From: Pseudomonadota bacterium | GTDB taxonomy: Bacteria; Pseudomonadota; Alphaproteobacteria; Sphingomonadales; Sphingomonadaceae | DNA: 64,000 nt | Assembly: GCA_020160755.1 (NCBI GenBank) | Contig: JAIUPN010000002.1 | Coordinates: 62,001-126,000 of the forward strand | Direction of reading: 5' to 3' | Shown here: piece by piece, positions 8,633 through 18,577 of the stretch | Position numbering within the stretch: the stretch's first letter is position 1 | How the letters are laid out: each line of letters begins with the position of its first letter | Notes under the pieces: generated by a model | Seen by the model: only the letters and a program-made list of their open reading frames with translations | Database searches by the model: none | Told to the model about the DNA's origin: nothing | Made by a program: the position numbers and the translations under genes

Positions 8633-11064
8633 TGAACCTCGCCGAATATCGCACCAAATCGGCTTCCCTCGCCGACTATCTTCCCTGGGTGGCGCTCGTC
8701 GCCGAGGGCGTCGTCCTCAACAAGGATGGCTCCTTCCAGCGCACTGCGCGCTTTCGCGGTCCCGACCTCGACAGCGCGACCCCGGCCGAACTCGTCTCGG
8801 TGACCGCGCGGCTCAACAATGCGCTGCGGCGGCTCGGCTCGGGCTGGGCGGTCTTCGTCGAGGCGCAGCGTGTTCCCGCGATATCCTATCCGGTCTCGGA
8901 TTTTCCCGACGCCGTCTCGGCGCTGGTCGATGTCGAGCGCCGCGAGCAGTTCCGCGAGGAAGGCGCGCATTTCGAAAGCTTCTATTATCTGACCCTGCTC
9001 TGGATGCCGCCCGCGGAAGAGGTCGCGCGTGCGGAAGCCTGGCTTTATGAGGGGCGCTCGGAGGCGGGAGTCGATCCCAAAGAACTGCTGAAAGGCTTTG
9101 TCGACCGCAGCGGGCGGCTCCTCCATCTGATCGAAGGCTTCGTTCCCGAGGCCGAATGGCTGGGCGACGGCGAGACACTCACCTATCTCCACAGCTGCGT
9201 CTCGACCAATCGGCAGCGCGTCCGCGTCCCCGAAACACCCGTCTACCTCGACGCGCTGCTGACCGACCAGCCGCTCGTCGGCGGGCTCGCGCCGCGGCTC
9301 GGCGAGCATCATCTCCGCACGCTGACGATCACCGGCTTTCCGACCGCGACCTGGCCGGGCCTGCTCGACGAGCTCAACCGGCTCGCTTTCGCCTATCGCT
9401 GGTCGACGCGCGCGATCATGCTCGACAAGACCGACGCGACGAAGCTGCTGACCAAAATCCGGCGGCAATGGTTCGCCAAGCGCAAATCGGTCGCCGCGAT
9501 CCTCAAGGAAGTGATGACCAACGAGGCCTCGGTGCTCATGGACTCGGACGCCTCGAACAAGGCGGCCGACGCCGACATGGCTTTGCAGGAACTCGGCGCC
9601 GATCATGCGGGCATCGCCTATGTGACCGCGACGCTGACGGTGTGGGACAAGGATCCCGCCATCGCGGCCGAAAAGCTGCGGCTCGCCGAGAAGGTCATCC
9701 AGGGCCGCGATTTCACCTGTACCGTCGAGGGCATGAACGGGGTCGACGCCTGGCTCGGGAGCCTGCCCGGGCATGTTTATGCCAATGTCCGCCAGCCACC
9801 CATTTCAACGCTCAATCTCGCCCACCTCATACCCTTGTCAGCGGTGTGGGCGGGGGCGGAACGGGACGAGCATTTCGGTGATGCCCCCTTGCTCTATGGC
9901 AAGACCGAAGGCTCGACTCCGTTCCGCCTCACTCTTCATGTCGGCGACGTCGGCCACGGCCTCGTCGTCGGCCCGACAGGCGCCGGCAAGTCGGTGCTCC
10001 TCGCGCTGATGGCGTTGCAGTTCCGGCGCTATGAGCATGGCCAGATCTTCGCCTTCGATTTCGGCGGCTCGATCCGCGCCGCGACGCTCGCCATGGGCGG
10101 CGACTGGCAGGATCTGGGCGGTGCCTTGCAGGATGACGGCGGCGGCGTCGCGCTGCAGCCGCTCGCGCGCATCGATGAGGCGGGCGAACGCGCGTGGGCC
10201 GCTGAATGGCTGGCTGCGCTCCTCGCGGGCGAAGGCGTGGCGGTCGATCCGGCCGCGAAGGAGCATCTCTGGTCGGCGCTGACGTCGCTGGCCACCGCGC
10301 CGGTCGTGGAGCGGACGCTGACCGGGCTTGCGGTCCTCCTCCAGTCGCAGGAATTGAAGCAGGCACTGGCGCCCTATCTGGTCGGCGGACCCTGGGGACG
10401 GCTCCTCGATGCGGAGGTCGAACGCCTCGGCGACGCGCGTGTGCAGGCGCTCGAGACCGAGGGGCTCGTCGGCGCCGCTTCCGCTCCCGCGGTGCTCGCC
10501 TATCTCTTTCACCGCATCGGGCAGCGGCTCGATGGCTCGCCGACCCTGATCATCATCGACGAGGGCTGGCTTATCCTCGACAGCCCGGCCTTCGCCGCGC
10601 AGCTGCGCGAATGGCTGAAAACGCTGCGCAAGAAGAATGCGAGCGTCATCTTCGCGACGCAGAGCCTCGCCGATATCGAGAGCTCGAGCATCGCGCCCGC
10701 GATCATCGAGAGCTGTCCGACGCGCATCTTCCTCCCCAATGAACGCGCCGCCGAGCCGCAGATCGCGCGGGTCTATGAGCGCTTCGGCCTCAACGACCGG
10801 CAGATCGAGATATTGAGCCGCGCGACCCCGAAGCGCGACTATTATTGCCAGTCGCGGCGCGGGAACCGGCTGTTCGAACTGGGCCTCGGCGAGGTCGCGC
10901 TCGCCTTCACCGCCGCGTCTTCCAAGACCGACCAGATCCGCATCGGCGAACTCGTCGCCGAACATGGCGGTGATGGCTTTGCCGCCGCCTGGCTGCGTGA
11001 GCGCCGCCTCGACTGGGCGGCCGATCTCCTCGCCAATCTCGAATCTTCCACCCTGAAGGAGTGA
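8629..11064 (+). CDS. trbE: Type IV secretion ATPase TrbE (VirB4 family)
   Basis: TrbE is the largest secretion ATPase, anchored at the inner membrane and needed for substrate transfer and pilus assembly. The N-terminal half carries the CagE/TrbE/VirB domain. The Walker A motif GPTGAGKS lies at residues 448-455, and the Walker B motif LIIIDEGWLIL is followed by an arginine-rich C-terminal segment. At 811 aa it matches the family. Two adjacent ATGs (8629, 8632) are possible; the first overlaps trbD by four bases. Confidence 0.94.
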   Translation: MMNLAEYRTKSASLADYLPWVALVAEGVVLNKDGSFQRTARFRGPDLDSATPAELVSVTARLNNALRRLGSGWAVFVEAQRVPAISYPVSDFPDAVSALVDVERREQFREEGAHFESFYYLTLLWMPPAEEVARAEAWLYEGRSEAGVDPKELLKGFVDRSGRLLHLIEGFVPEAEWLGDGETLTYLHSCVSTNRQRVRVPETPVYLDALLTDQPLVGGLAPRLGEHHLRTLTITGFPTATWPGLLDELNRLAFAYRWSTRAIMLDKTDATKLLTKIRRQWFAKRKSVAAILKEVMTNEASVLMDSDASNKAADADMALQELGADHAGIAYVTATLTVWDKDPAIAAEKLRLAEKVIQGRDFTCTVEGMNGVDAWLGSLPGHVYANVRQPPISTLNLAHLIPLSAVWAGAERDEHFGDAPLLYGKTEGSTPFRLTLHVGDVGHGLVVGPTGAGKSVLLALMALQFRRYEHGQIFAFDFGGSIRAATLAMGGDWQDLGGALQDDGGGVALQPLARIDEAGERAWAAEWLAALLAGEGVAVDPAAKEHLWSALTSLATAPVVERTLTGLAVLLQSQELKQALAPYLVGGPWGRLLDAEVERLGDARVQALETEGLVGAASAPAVLAYLFHRIGQRLDGSPTLIIIDEGWLILDSPAFAAQLREWLKTLRKKNASVIFATQSLADIESSSIAPAIIESCPTRIFLPNERAAEPQIARVYERFGLNDRQIEILSRATPKRDYYCQSRRGNRLFELGLGEVALAFTAASSKTDQIRIGELVAEHGGDGFAAAWLRERRLDWAADLLANLESSTLKE

Positions 11065-11787
11065 ATGACCATGAAGACGCCGATTTTCCATTGTGCCGCC
11101 GCGCTGCTCGTCACCGGGTTCGGCATCACGGCTGCGGCCGTGTCCGCCCCGGCCGCGGCCCAGGTGGGCGGGATCGTCCACGATCCCCGCAACTACGCCC
11201 AGAACATCCTGACCGCCGCGCGCACGCTCGAACAGATCAACAATCAGATCAAGCAGCTGCAGAATCAGGCGACGTCGCTGGCGAACGAGGCACGCAACCT
11301 GTCGGGCCTGCCCGTTTCGACGCTCGAGGAGCTGCAAGGTCAGGTCGACCGGACCCGCGCCCTGCTCGGCGAAGCGCAGCGGGTCGCTTTCGATGTCGGC
11401 GACATCCAGAAGGCGTTCGACGCGCGCTACAAGGGCGGCGCGCTGACGGGCACGCAGGCGGAAATGGTCGCCAATGCCGAAGCGCGCTGGAACGACAGCG
11501 TCGGTGCTTTCCAGGATGCGATGAAGGTCCAGGCGGGCGTCGTCGGCAATATGGGCGATGCGCGCCGCTCGATTACGACGCTGGTGACCGCGAGCCAGTC
11601 CGCGACCGGCGCCCTCCAGGCGGCACAGGCGGGCAATCAGCTGCTCGCGCTCCAGTCGCAGCAACTCGGCGATCTTGCCGCTGCGATCGCCGCGCAGGGG
11701 CGGGCGCAGATGCTCGATGCCGCCCGCGCGGCGGCTGCCGAAGCCGAAGGACGCGAGCGCTTCCGCCGCTTCCGCAAAGGCAATTGA
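11065..11787 (+). CDS. trbJ: P-type conjugative transfer protein TrbJ (VirB5 family)
   Basis: TrbJ is a periplasmic minor pilus component. A signal peptide with a likely cleavage after APAAAQ is followed by a long coiled-coil-prone stretch (LEQINNQIKQLQNQATSLAN) and an Ala-rich helical C-terminus. At 240 aa it is normal for TrbJ. The gene starts immediately after the trbE stop. A second ATG at 11071 is equally possible and removes two residues. Confidence 0.9.
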   Translation: MTMKTPIFHCAAALLVTGFGITAAAVSAPAAAQVGGIVHDPRNYAQNILTAARTLEQINNQIKQLQNQATSLANEARNLSGLPVSTLEELQGQVDRTRALLGEAQRVAFDVGDIQKAFDARYKGGALTGTQAEMVANAEARWNDSVGAFQDAMKVQAGVVGNMGDARRSITTLVTASQSATGALQAAQAGNQLLALQSQQLGDLAAAIAAQGRAQMLDAARAAAAEAEGRERFRRFRKGN

Positions 11788-11788
11788 G

Positions 11789-12040
11789 ATGGGCCGGGCG
11801 GCCAGGATCGCCGGCGCGGCAGTGCTGGGCGGAATCGCCATGACGCTCGCGCTCGTCGCCGTGACCCTGCCGCCCGCGCCTCGTGCGTCCGCCCCCCAGG
11901 TCTCCGGGGCGGACGCACACCCGGCGCCGGACGATGGGCTTCGCCGCTGCCGGACCATCACGACGGCCGACCCCGATTGCGAAGCGGTATGGGAAGCGAA
12001 GCGTCGCCGGTTTTTCGGTGAGCGGAGGAACGAGCGATGA
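11789..12040 (+). CDS. Putative entry exclusion protein TrbK-alt
   Basis: This 83-aa protein has an N-terminal hydrophobic segment (AAVLGGIAMTLALVAVTL), then a short periplasmic part with the two-cysteine pattern CRTITTADPDC and an EAVWEAKRRRFFG end, typical of TrbK-alt. The family name reflects position and similarity to entry exclusion proteins, which block redundant transfer between cells carrying the same element. It lies between trbJ and trbL, the standard place, and overlaps trbL by four bases. Confidence 0.83.
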   Translation: MGRAARIAGAAVLGGIAMTLALVAVTLPPAPRASAPQVSGADAHPAPDDGLRRCRTITTADPDCEAVWEAKRRRFFGERRNER

Positions 12041-13317
12041 ACGACACGGGCGTGATCGACCAATTTCTGTCGGTCTTTTCGACCTATATCGACAGCGGCT
12101 TCGGACTGCTCGGCGGCGAAGTCGGCTTCCTGTCGACGACGCTCATCGTCATCGACGTGACGATCGCGGCGCTGTTCTGGGCGTGGGGCGCCGACGAGGA
12201 TGTCATGCAGCGGCTCGTCAAGAAGACGCTCTATATTGGCGTCTTCGCGTTCATCATCGGTAATTTCCAGAGCCTGGCGACGATCATGCTCGAAAGCTTT
12301 GCTGGCCTTGGGCTGAAGGCGAGCGGCGGCACCATGGCGATCGGCGACTTCATGCGCCCGGGCGTCATTGCGGCGACGGGCCTCGATGCCGCGGAGCCGC
12401 TTCTTGATGCGAGCAAGGACCTATTGGGGCCTATCGGGCTCTTCACCAACTTCGTGCAGATATTGATCCTGCTGATCGCCTGGGTGATCGTCGTCCTCGC
12501 TTTCTTCATCCTCGCGGTGCAGGTCTTCGTGACGATTCTCGAGTTCAAGCTCGTCACGCTCGCGGGCTTCGTTCTGATCCCCTTCGCCTTTTTCGGCCGC
12601 ACCGCCTTCATGGCGGAGCGCGTCCTTGGCCATATCGTTTCCTCGGGCATCAAGGTGCTGGTGCTCGCCGTCATCACCGGGATCGGCACGACCCTCTTCG
12701 ATCGCTTCATGGGTGCCCAGATTGGCGCCGAGCCCGACATCGAGCAGGTGATGGCGATCGCGCTTGGCGCGCTCACATTGCTGGGTCTCGGTATCTTCGG
12801 TCCTTCGATCGCCAATGGCATCGTCGCGGGCGGTCCCCAGCTCGGCGCAGGCGCTGCGGCCGGCACGGCCGTCGCCGCCGGCGCCACGCTCGCCGCAGGC
12901 GCGGCGGGTGCGACGCTGGCCACCGGTGCCGCCGCCACCTTTGCGCGCGGCGCTGCGGCTGGCGCTACCCGCACTGCGGGCAGCGCATCGGGCTCCTACG
13001 CCGCAGGCGCGGCCGGGAAGAGCGGGGCGCAGGCGGTCGGTGCGGGTCTCGCCAGTGTCGCGCGCTCGGCGGCGAGCGCTGCGGCGTCCCCGCTTCGGCG
13101 TGCCGCCGAGCGGACCCGCGAGCAATTTGCGGCCGGCCGCGCGGGTCAGGCGGCGAAGGCCGGGTCGGCACCTGCTGCCGGCACGCCGCCCGCGTGGGCG
13201 ACCGCGATGCGGCAGCGGCAGGCGGTCGCGCAGGGCGCGATGGTCGGCGCGCAGACCCTGAAGGGCGGCGATAGCCACGGCGCTGGCTCCGCACCTGACA
13301 TCAGCGAAAGGGATTGA
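12037..13317 (+). CDS. trbL: P-type conjugative transfer protein TrbL (VirB6 family)
   Basis: TrbL is the polytopic inner-membrane core protein of the mating channel. Residues 1 to about 265 contain six or more hydrophobic segments, including ILLIAWVIVVLAFFILAVQV. The remaining 160 residues are extremely Ala/Gly-rich and low in complexity, which is usual for TrbL. At 426 aa it is typical. Start ATG 12037 overlaps trbK-alt. The stop is followed directly by trbF. Confidence 0.92.
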   Translation: MNDTGVIDQFLSVFSTYIDSGFGLLGGEVGFLSTTLIVIDVTIAALFWAWGADEDVMQRLVKKTLYIGVFAFIIGNFQSLATIMLESFAGLGLKASGGTMAIGDFMRPGVIAATGLDAAEPLLDASKDLLGPIGLFTNFVQILILLIAWVIVVLAFFILAVQVFVTILEFKLVTLAGFVLIPFAFFGRTAFMAERVLGHIVSSGIKVLVLAVITGIGTTLFDRFMGAQIGAEPDIEQVMAIALGALTLLGLGIFGPSIANGIVAGGPQLGAGAAAGTAVAAGATLAAGAAGATLATGAAATFARGAAAGATRTAGSASGSYAAGAAGKSGAQAVGAGLASVARSAASAAASPLRRAAERTREQFAAGRAGQAAKAGSAPAAGTPPAWATAMRQRQAVAQGAMVGAQTLKGGDSHGAGSAPDISERD

Positions 13318-13318
13318 T

Positions 13319-14005
13319 ATGATTTTCCGCAGGCCCTCCAATCATTATGGGATCTCGCCCGTCCCGGTCACGCCGCATCAGCGCGCGGGGCAGATCTGGG
13401 ACGATCGCATCGGCTCGTCGCGCGTCCAGGCGAAGAATTGGCGGCTCGCCTTTTTCGGCACCCTGCTTCTGTCAGGCGGCCTCGCCTCGGCTCTGGTCTG
13501 GCAGTCGCTGCGCGGCACGATCACGCCCTGGGTGGTCGAGGTCGACAAGCTCGGCGAGGCAAGGGCCGTCGCGCCCGCAGACGCCGACTGGTCGCCGACC
13601 GATCCGCAAATCGCCTTCCATCTCGCACGCTTCATCGAGCATGTCCGGTCGATTCCGGCCGACCCGATCGTGCTGCGCAAGGACTGGCTCAGCGCCTATG
13701 ATTTCACCACGGCGAGCGGCGCGCAGGCGCTAAATGAATATGCGAGGCTGAACGATCCCTTCGCGGAGATCGGCAAACGACAGGTCGCGGTCGATGTGTC
13801 GAGCGTGATCCGCGCCTCCAAGGACAGCTTTCGTATCGCCTGGACCGAGCGCCGCTATCAGGACGGCAGCCTTCTGGAGACGTCGCGCTGGTCGGCGATC
13901 GTCACCGTGACGGTTCAGCCGCCCCGTACCCCCGATGCTTTGCGGCGCAACCCGCTCGGCATTTTTGTCACCGCCATAAATTGGTCGAAGGAGCTCAGCC
14001 AGTGA
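13319..14005 (+). CDS. trbF: Conjugal transfer protein TrbF (VirB8 family)
   Basis: TrbF is a bitopic inner-membrane scaffold. The N-terminus MIFRRPSNHYG and the segment PYQRAGQxWDxRIGSS-like are typical; here the latter reads HQRAGQIWDDRIGSS. One transmembrane helix (LAFFGTLLLSGGLASALVW) precedes a periplasmic VirB8-like domain. Length is 228 aa. The stop overlaps the GTG start of trbG by four bases. Confidence 0.92.
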   Translation: MIFRRPSNHYGISPVPVTPHQRAGQIWDDRIGSSRVQAKNWRLAFFGTLLLSGGLASALVWQSLRGTITPWVVEVDKLGEARAVAPADADWSPTDPQIAFHLARFIEHVRSIPADPIVLRKDWLSAYDFTTASGAQALNEYARLNDPFAEIGKRQVAVDVSSVIRASKDSFRIAWTERRYQDGSLLETSRWSAIVTVTVQPPRTPDALRRNPLGIFVTAINWSKELSQ

Positions 14006-14838
14006 CGCGTTTTCTCGCTTTCGTGACCGCAGCCGCGTTCGCGTTTCCTGCCCTCGCGGCCCCCTCCGACGTCAAGATGCAAGTCGGCCGGGCCAATGAC
14101 GCGGCGCGCGTTCAGCCGGACCGCGCTACTTTTCTTAACGCGATCCAGAAATATGCCTGGGCCGATGGCGCGCTGTTCCAGATCTATACAGCCCCGGGGC
14201 AGGTCACCGACATCGCGCTGCAGGAAGGTGAAGAGCTCGTCGGACCCGGACCGGTCGCCGCCGGCGATACGGTCCGCTGGATCATCGGCGACACGCTGAG
14301 CGGCGCCGGTGTGTCGCGGCGCGTTCATATTCTCGTCAAGCCGACCCGCCCCGACATCATGACGAACCTCGTCATCAACACCAACCGCCGCACCTATCAT
14401 CTCGAACTGCGCGCAACGCCTTCGACCTATATGGCGGCAGTCAGCTGGTCCTACCCGGCCGATGAGCTAATCGCATTGCGAGCGGCCGAAACCGAGCGGG
14501 AGCGCACTGCACCCGTTGCGGGCGGCATCGACTTTGCGGCGCTCAATTTTGGTTATCGGATCAGCGGCGACAAGGTGCCCTGGCGCCCGCAGCGCGTCTT
14601 CGACGACGGCCGCCAATTGTTCGTCGAGTTTGGCGACGGCATTGCCGAGGGCGATATGCCCCCGCTCTTCGTGCTCGGCGACAAGGATGGTGCGGAGCTC
14701 GTCAATTACCGCGTGCGAGGCCGGTTCCTGATCGTCGACCGCCTGTTCGAACGCGCCGAACTGCGGCTCGGCAGCGGGCGCGGCGCGAAAAAGATACGGA
14801 TCGAGCGCGACGACAAGCGCCGTCGGGGGCGGTCATGA
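14002..14838 (+). CDS. trbG: Conjugal transfer protein TrbG (VirB9 family)
   Basis: TrbG contributes to the outer-membrane core complex. This 278-aa protein begins with a signal peptide ending FPALAAPSD and carries the VirB9/CagX region with NRRTYHLELRATPS and a C-terminal domain containing NYRVRGRFLIVDRLFERAEL. A GTG start at 14002 is chosen, inside the trbF stop; a longer frame would destroy the signal peptide. It overlaps trbI by four bases. Confidence 0.92.
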   Translation: MTRFLAFVTAAAFAFPALAAPSDVKMQVGRANDAARVQPDRATFLNAIQKYAWADGALFQIYTAPGQVTDIALQEGEELVGPGPVAAGDTVRWIIGDTLSGAGVSRRVHILVKPTRPDIMTNLVINTNRRTYHLELRATPSTYMAAVSWSYPADELIALRAAETERERTAPVAGGIDFAALNFGYRISGDKVPWRPQRVFDDGRQLFVEFGDGIAEGDMPPLFVLGDKDGAELVNYRVRGRFLIVDRLFERAELRLGSGRGAKKIRIERDDKRRRGRS

Positions 14839-16064
14839 GCGTGCCGGAACGGGAAGGGAAGGCAGAACCGCCTCCCGAAGCCCTAGCGGCGGAATGCCCC
14901 GTCGCGCCGTCCAGCCCCATCGGGTTTCGGCTTGAGGGCGAGATGCCGCCTGTAATGCGCCTCTCGCGCCGGGCGCTCGCGGTCATCGGCGGCGCGGCAG
15001 GCTTGGCGATCGCAGGTGCTCTGCTCTGGGCGCTGCGATCGCCTGCGCCCCAGGCCGGCAAGAATCTCTATGAAACCGATCGCCCCAACCGCTCGGAGGT
15101 CATTACGGGCGCGCCCGCGGATTATGGCGCGGTTCCGAAACTCGGGCCGCCGCTTCCCGGTGACCTCGGCCGGCCGATCGTCTCGGCGCAGAGGGAGGGT
15201 GAGATGATAACGCCGCCGCCCATGGCGCCTGTTCCACCGCCGACCGATCCACGACAGCGGGCGGCAGATCAGGCGCGCGAGCGGCGGATCCAGGAAAGCG
15301 ACGCGGCGCGTTCAAGCAATCTTTTCCTGGCAAGCGGGGGAAGCAGCGCCTCGGCCAATGCCGCGGAACAACCTGCGCCGCCCGCGGCGCAGGCGATCAT
15401 CCCGCCGGGCGCAGAAGCCCCGGCTCGTCCCTTTCTGAGGGGAGATGGTCCGCGCCGGACAGGCAGCGGCGAACGCATCGTCCCGCTCGCTTCGCCCTAT
15501 GTCGTGCAGGCCGGGAATATCATTCCGGCGGCGCTGATCACCGGCATCCGTTCCGATCTTCCGGGCCAGATCACAGCGCAGGTAACACAGAATATCTATG
15601 ACAGTCCGACGGGACGCATTCTCCTGATCCCCCAGGGCTCGCGCCTGATCGGAGAATATGACAGCGAGATCGTGGCAGGGCAAAATCGCGTGTTACTGGC
15701 TTGGGATCGATTGACCCTTCCCGGCGGCCGCTCGATCGCACTTGGCCGGCTTCCCGGGGCCGACGCCGCCGGAATGGCGGGGCTGGCGGATCGCACCGAC
15801 TATCATTGGGGCCATATGTTCAAGGCGGCGCTCGTATCGGCCCTGCTCGGCGTCGGCGCCGAACTCGGAGCGGACGACGACGACCGGCTCGTTCGTGCGA
15901 TCCGGTCGGGATCGCAGGATTCGATCGGCCAGACCGGGCGGCAAATCGTCGAACGGCAACTCGCCATACCGCCCACTATTACCATCCGTCCCGGTTTCGC
16001 GTTTCGGGTTATCGTCACTCGTGACCTGGTGCTGGAGCCGCTTTTCAGCGGTGAATCCCGATGA
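14835..16064 (+). CDS. trbI: Conjugal transfer protein TrbI (VirB10 family)
   Basis: TrbI spans both membranes and gates the channel. A cytoplasmic leader of about 45 residues is followed by one membrane helix, a Pro-rich periplasmic linker (PPPMAPVPPPTDPRQRA), and the VirB10 beta-barrel domain with LIPQGSRLIGEYDS and WDRLTLPGGRSIAL. At 409 aa it is normal. The stop overlaps the DUF2274 gene by four bases. No trbH is present between trbG and trbI. Confidence 0.93.
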   Translation: MSVPEREGKAEPPPEALAAECPVAPSSPIGFRLEGEMPPVMRLSRRALAVIGGAAGLAIAGALLWALRSPAPQAGKNLYETDRPNRSEVITGAPADYGAVPKLGPPLPGDLGRPIVSAQREGEMITPPPMAPVPPPTDPRQRAADQARERRIQESDAARSSNLFLASGGSSASANAAEQPAPPAAQAIIPPGAEAPARPFLRGDGPRRTGSGERIVPLASPYVVQAGNIIPAALITGIRSDLPGQITAQVTQNIYDSPTGRILLIPQGSRLIGEYDSEIVAGQNRVLLAWDRLTLPGGRSIALGRLPGADAAGMAGLADRTDYHWGHMFKAALVSALLGVGAELGADDDDRLVRAIRSGSQDSIGQTGRQIVERQLAIPPTITIRPGFAFRVIVTRDLVLEPLFSGESR

Positions 16065-16282
16065 GCAAGCTGCGGCTCGGACCCATCGCCGAGGATCGGC
16101 CGGTCAAGGTCACGGTTGAACTGTCGGGCGGCGTTATGCGCGATCTTGCTGACTATGCCCGCGTTCATGCCAGGGCCAACGGGCTCACCGAGCCTTTGCC
16201 GGTGGAGCGGCTGATTGCTCCGATGATCGAGCGCTTCATGAGCGGTGACCGCGAGTTCGGCAAGCTGCGGCGTCGATCCTGA
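16061..16282 (+). CDS. DUF2274 protein at the end of the trb operon
   Basis: This 73-aa soluble protein (starting MSKLRLGPIAEDRPVKVTVE) matches DUF2274, a small family found almost always directly after trbI. Its VTVELSGGVMRDLADYAR segment resembles ribbon-helix-helix proteins, so DNA binding is possible but unproven. It overlaps trbI by four bases and ends the operon, 27 bases from the convergent arsH gene. Confidence 0.82.
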   Translation: MSKLRLGPIAEDRPVKVTVELSGGVMRDLADYARVHARANGLTEPLPVERLIAPMIERFMSGDREFGKLRRRS

Positions 16283-16309
16283 TCGGCACCAGTTCGCGGC
16301 CACAAGACA

Positions 16310-17065
16310 TCACGCCCCCGGCAACTTGGCCAGCTGTGCGGGTGTCGGGATAGGGGCGTTGCGATCCTTGCGCTCCGAATAGCGGTCGACGAGCTGTTCG
16401 GCGTGGCCGCGCGTGAGCACGGTAAAGCGCACCAGCTCTTCGGCGACATCGACGATGCGGTCATAATAGCTCGACGGCAGCATGCGTCCTGCCTCGTCGA
16501 ACTCCTGATAGGCCTTCGCGACGCTCGACTGGTTGGGGATGGTGATCATCCGCATCCAGCGGCCGAGGATGCGCAGCGTGTTGACGCTGTTGAACGACTG
16601 CGATCCCGCCGAGACCTGCATCACGGCGAGCGTGCGGCCCTGTGTCGGACGGAGCCCTTTGTAGGCGAGGGGAAGGTGATCGACCTGCGCCTTCATGATG
16701 CCGGTAATCTGGCCATGGCGTTCGGGGCTGCACCAGACCTGGCCGTCGGACCAGATGGAATGCTGCCGCAGTTCCTCGACCGCCGGATGATCGTCGTCGG
16801 CGATGAGGTCGGGCATCGGCAGGTCGGAAGGGTCGAAGATGCGGGTCTCGCAGCCGAAAAGCTGGAGCAGACGCGCCGTTTCCTCGACGACGAGGCGCGA
16901 GTAGGAACGCTCGCGCAGCGATCCGTACAGAAGAAGGATGCGCGGCGCGGGATCGAGCGGCCCCAGACCAAACGCCGGCTGTGCGTGGAGATATTCGGGG
17001 CTCAATGCGGGAAAATGGTCTGCGTCGGAGAGCGCACGCAGGCGGCTGTGGGTCTGTTCTGTCAT
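16310..17065 (-). CDS. arsH: Arsenical resistance protein ArsH
   Basis: ArsH is an NADPH-dependent FMN reductase of the flavodoxin-like fold that oxidises trivalent organoarsenicals to less toxic pentavalent forms. The flavin-binding loop [13 protein letters not shown] lies near residues 45-57, with [20 protein letters not shown] in the middle, as in the family. At 251 aa it is typical. The gene ends the ars operon, starting six bases after acr3. Confidence 0.93.
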   Translation of the reverse strand: MTEQTHSRLRALSDADHFPALSPEYLHAQPAFGLGPLDPAPRILLLYGSLRERSYSRLVVEETARLLQLFGCETRIFDPSDLPMPDLIADDDHPAVEELRQHSIWSDGQVWCSPERHGQITGIMKAQVDHLPLAYKGLRPTQGRTLAVMQVSAGSQSFNSVNTLRILGRWMRMITIPNQSSVAKAYQEFDEAGRMLPSSYYDRIVDVAEELVRFTVLTRGHAEQLVDRYSERKDRNAPIPTPAQLAKLPGA

Positions 17066-17070
17066 GATAC

Positions 17071-18138
17071 TCAGGCTTGTGAAGGAACGCTCGCCGGGAA
17101 CCAGCGACGTCCGAGGCGGAACGCAACGCTGACGAGGAGGATGAGGACGGGCACCTCGACAAGCGGGCCGATGACCGCTGCGAAAGCGATGGGCGAGGCG
17201 AGGCCGAAGGCGGCGATTGCGACAGCGATCGCCAGCTCGAAATTATTGCCCGCGGCGGTGAAGGCGACCGCGGTCGTGCGCGGATAGTCCGCTTCGATCA
17301 GCTTACCCATCCAGAAGCTGATGAGGAATTGCACCACGAAATAGATGGTGAGCGGGATCGCGATCCGGATGACGTCGCCGGGGATGGTGAGTATCTCGCT
17401 GCCCTTGAGGCTGAACATCGCGACAATGGTGAAGAGGAGCGCGACCAGCGTGACCGGGCCGATTTTCGGCAGGAATCGCGTTTCGTACCATTCTTCTCCC
17501 TTGGCGCGGGCGAGGACGCGGCGCGTCAGATAGCCTGCTAGGAAGGGGATGCCGAGATAGATGAGGACCGCCTCGGCGATCGTCCGGAAGCTGACGTCGA
17601 TGACGCTGCCTTCGAGTCCGAAGAGCGGCGGCAGGACCGTCAGGAAGAACCAGGCGTAGACGCTGAAGAAGAGGATCTGGAAGATCGAGTTGAAGGCGAC
17701 GAGTGCCGCGACATATTGATTGTCGCCTTTCGCAAGCTGGTTCCAGACGATCACCATCGCGATGCAGCGTGCGAGGCCGATGAGGATCAGCCCGGTCATA
17801 TATTCGGGCCGGTCCGAGAGGAAGATGACCGCGAGCGCGAACATCAGAACCGGGCCGATGATCCAGTTCTGGATCAGCGAGATGGCCAGGACGCGCTTGT
17901 CTTCGAAAACGCGTGGCAGTTCGTCGTAGCGCACGCGCGCGAGCGGCGGATACATCATCAGGATGAGGCCGATCGCGATCGGGATGTTCGTCGTGCCGAC
18001 CGACATGGCATCGATGGCGGCGGGCAACCCCTCGAAAGCTGATCCGAGCAATACGCCGACCATCATCGCAAGGAAGATCCACAGCGTCAGGTAGCGATCG
18101 AGGAACGTCAGGCGTTCGCGTTCGGCGGATGCGGTCAT
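17071..18138 (-). CDS. acr3: Arsenite efflux transporter, ACR3 family
   Basis: ACR3 is a ten-helix inner-membrane permease that exports arsenite. Family segments include [16 protein letters not shown], the conserved [17 protein letters not shown] with a neighbouring GLARCIAM cysteine thought to act in As(III) binding, and [12 protein letters not shown]. At 355 aa the ATG at 18138 fits well, seven bases after the arsC stop. An upstream in-frame start at 18192 would run into arsC and is rejected. Confidence 0.94.
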   Translation of the reverse strand: MTASAERERLTFLDRYLTLWIFLAMMVGVLLGSAFEGLPAAIDAMSVGTTNIPIAIGLILMMYPPLARVRYDELPRVFEDKRVLAISLIQNWIIGPVLMFALAVIFLSDRPEYMTGLILIGLARCIAMVIVWNQLAKGDNQYVAALVAFNSIFQILFFSVYAWFFLTVLPPLFGLEGSVIDVSFRTIAEAVLIYLGIPFLAGYLTRRVLARAKGEEWYETRFLPKIGPVTLVALLFTIVAMFSLKGSEILTIPGDVIRIAIPLTIYFVVQFLISFWMGKLIEADYPRTTAVAFTAAGNNFELAIAVAIAAFGLASPIAFAAVIGPLVEVPVLILLVSVAFRLGRRWFPASVPSQA

Positions 18139-18145
18139 GGCTGGC

Positions 18146-18577
18146 TCAGGTGCGGACGCGATGACCGTCGGCATCGACCACCTGCTCACCATCTTCCTTG
18201 GCGAAGGCGCCGAACTGACCGGCCGGAAGAATGTCGAGGACTGCCTCGGACGGGCGGCAGAGCTTCACGCCGAGCGGCGACACGACGAGCGGCCGGTTGA
18301 TGAGGACAGGATGCGCCATCATCGCATCGATGAGCGCGCTGTCTTCGAGGCTCTCGTCGCCGAGCCCGAGTTCGGCGAAGGGTGTGCCCTTCTCGCGAAG
18401 CAATTCCCGCGGGGTAACGCCGGCCCGCGCGATCAACTGTTCGAGCAGCGCACGCGACGGCGGTGTCTTCAGATATTCGACGACATGCGGCTCGATCCCG
18501 GCATTGCGGATCATCGCGAGAGCGTTGCGCGAGGTTCCGCATTCGGGATTATGGTAGATGACGATATCGGTGGTCAT
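18146..18577 (-). CDS. arsC: Arsenate reductase ArsC, glutaredoxin-coupled type
   Basis: This 143-aa enzyme reduces arsenate to arsenite using glutathione and glutaredoxin. The catalytic cysteine is C13 in [12 protein letters not shown], and the oxyanion-binding arginines lie in INRPLVV and [13 protein letters not shown], as in the E. coli-type ArsC fold. It overlaps the preceding thioredoxin-type gene by four bases and precedes acr3, so reduction and export are coupled in one operon. Confidence 0.94.
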   Translation of the reverse strand: MTTDIVIYHNPECGTSRNALAMIRNAGIEPHVVEYLKTPPSRALLEQLIARAGVTPRELLREKGTPFAELGLGDESLEDSALIDAMMAHPVLINRPLVVSPLGVKLCRPSEAVLDILPAGQFGAFAKEDGEQVVDADGHRVRT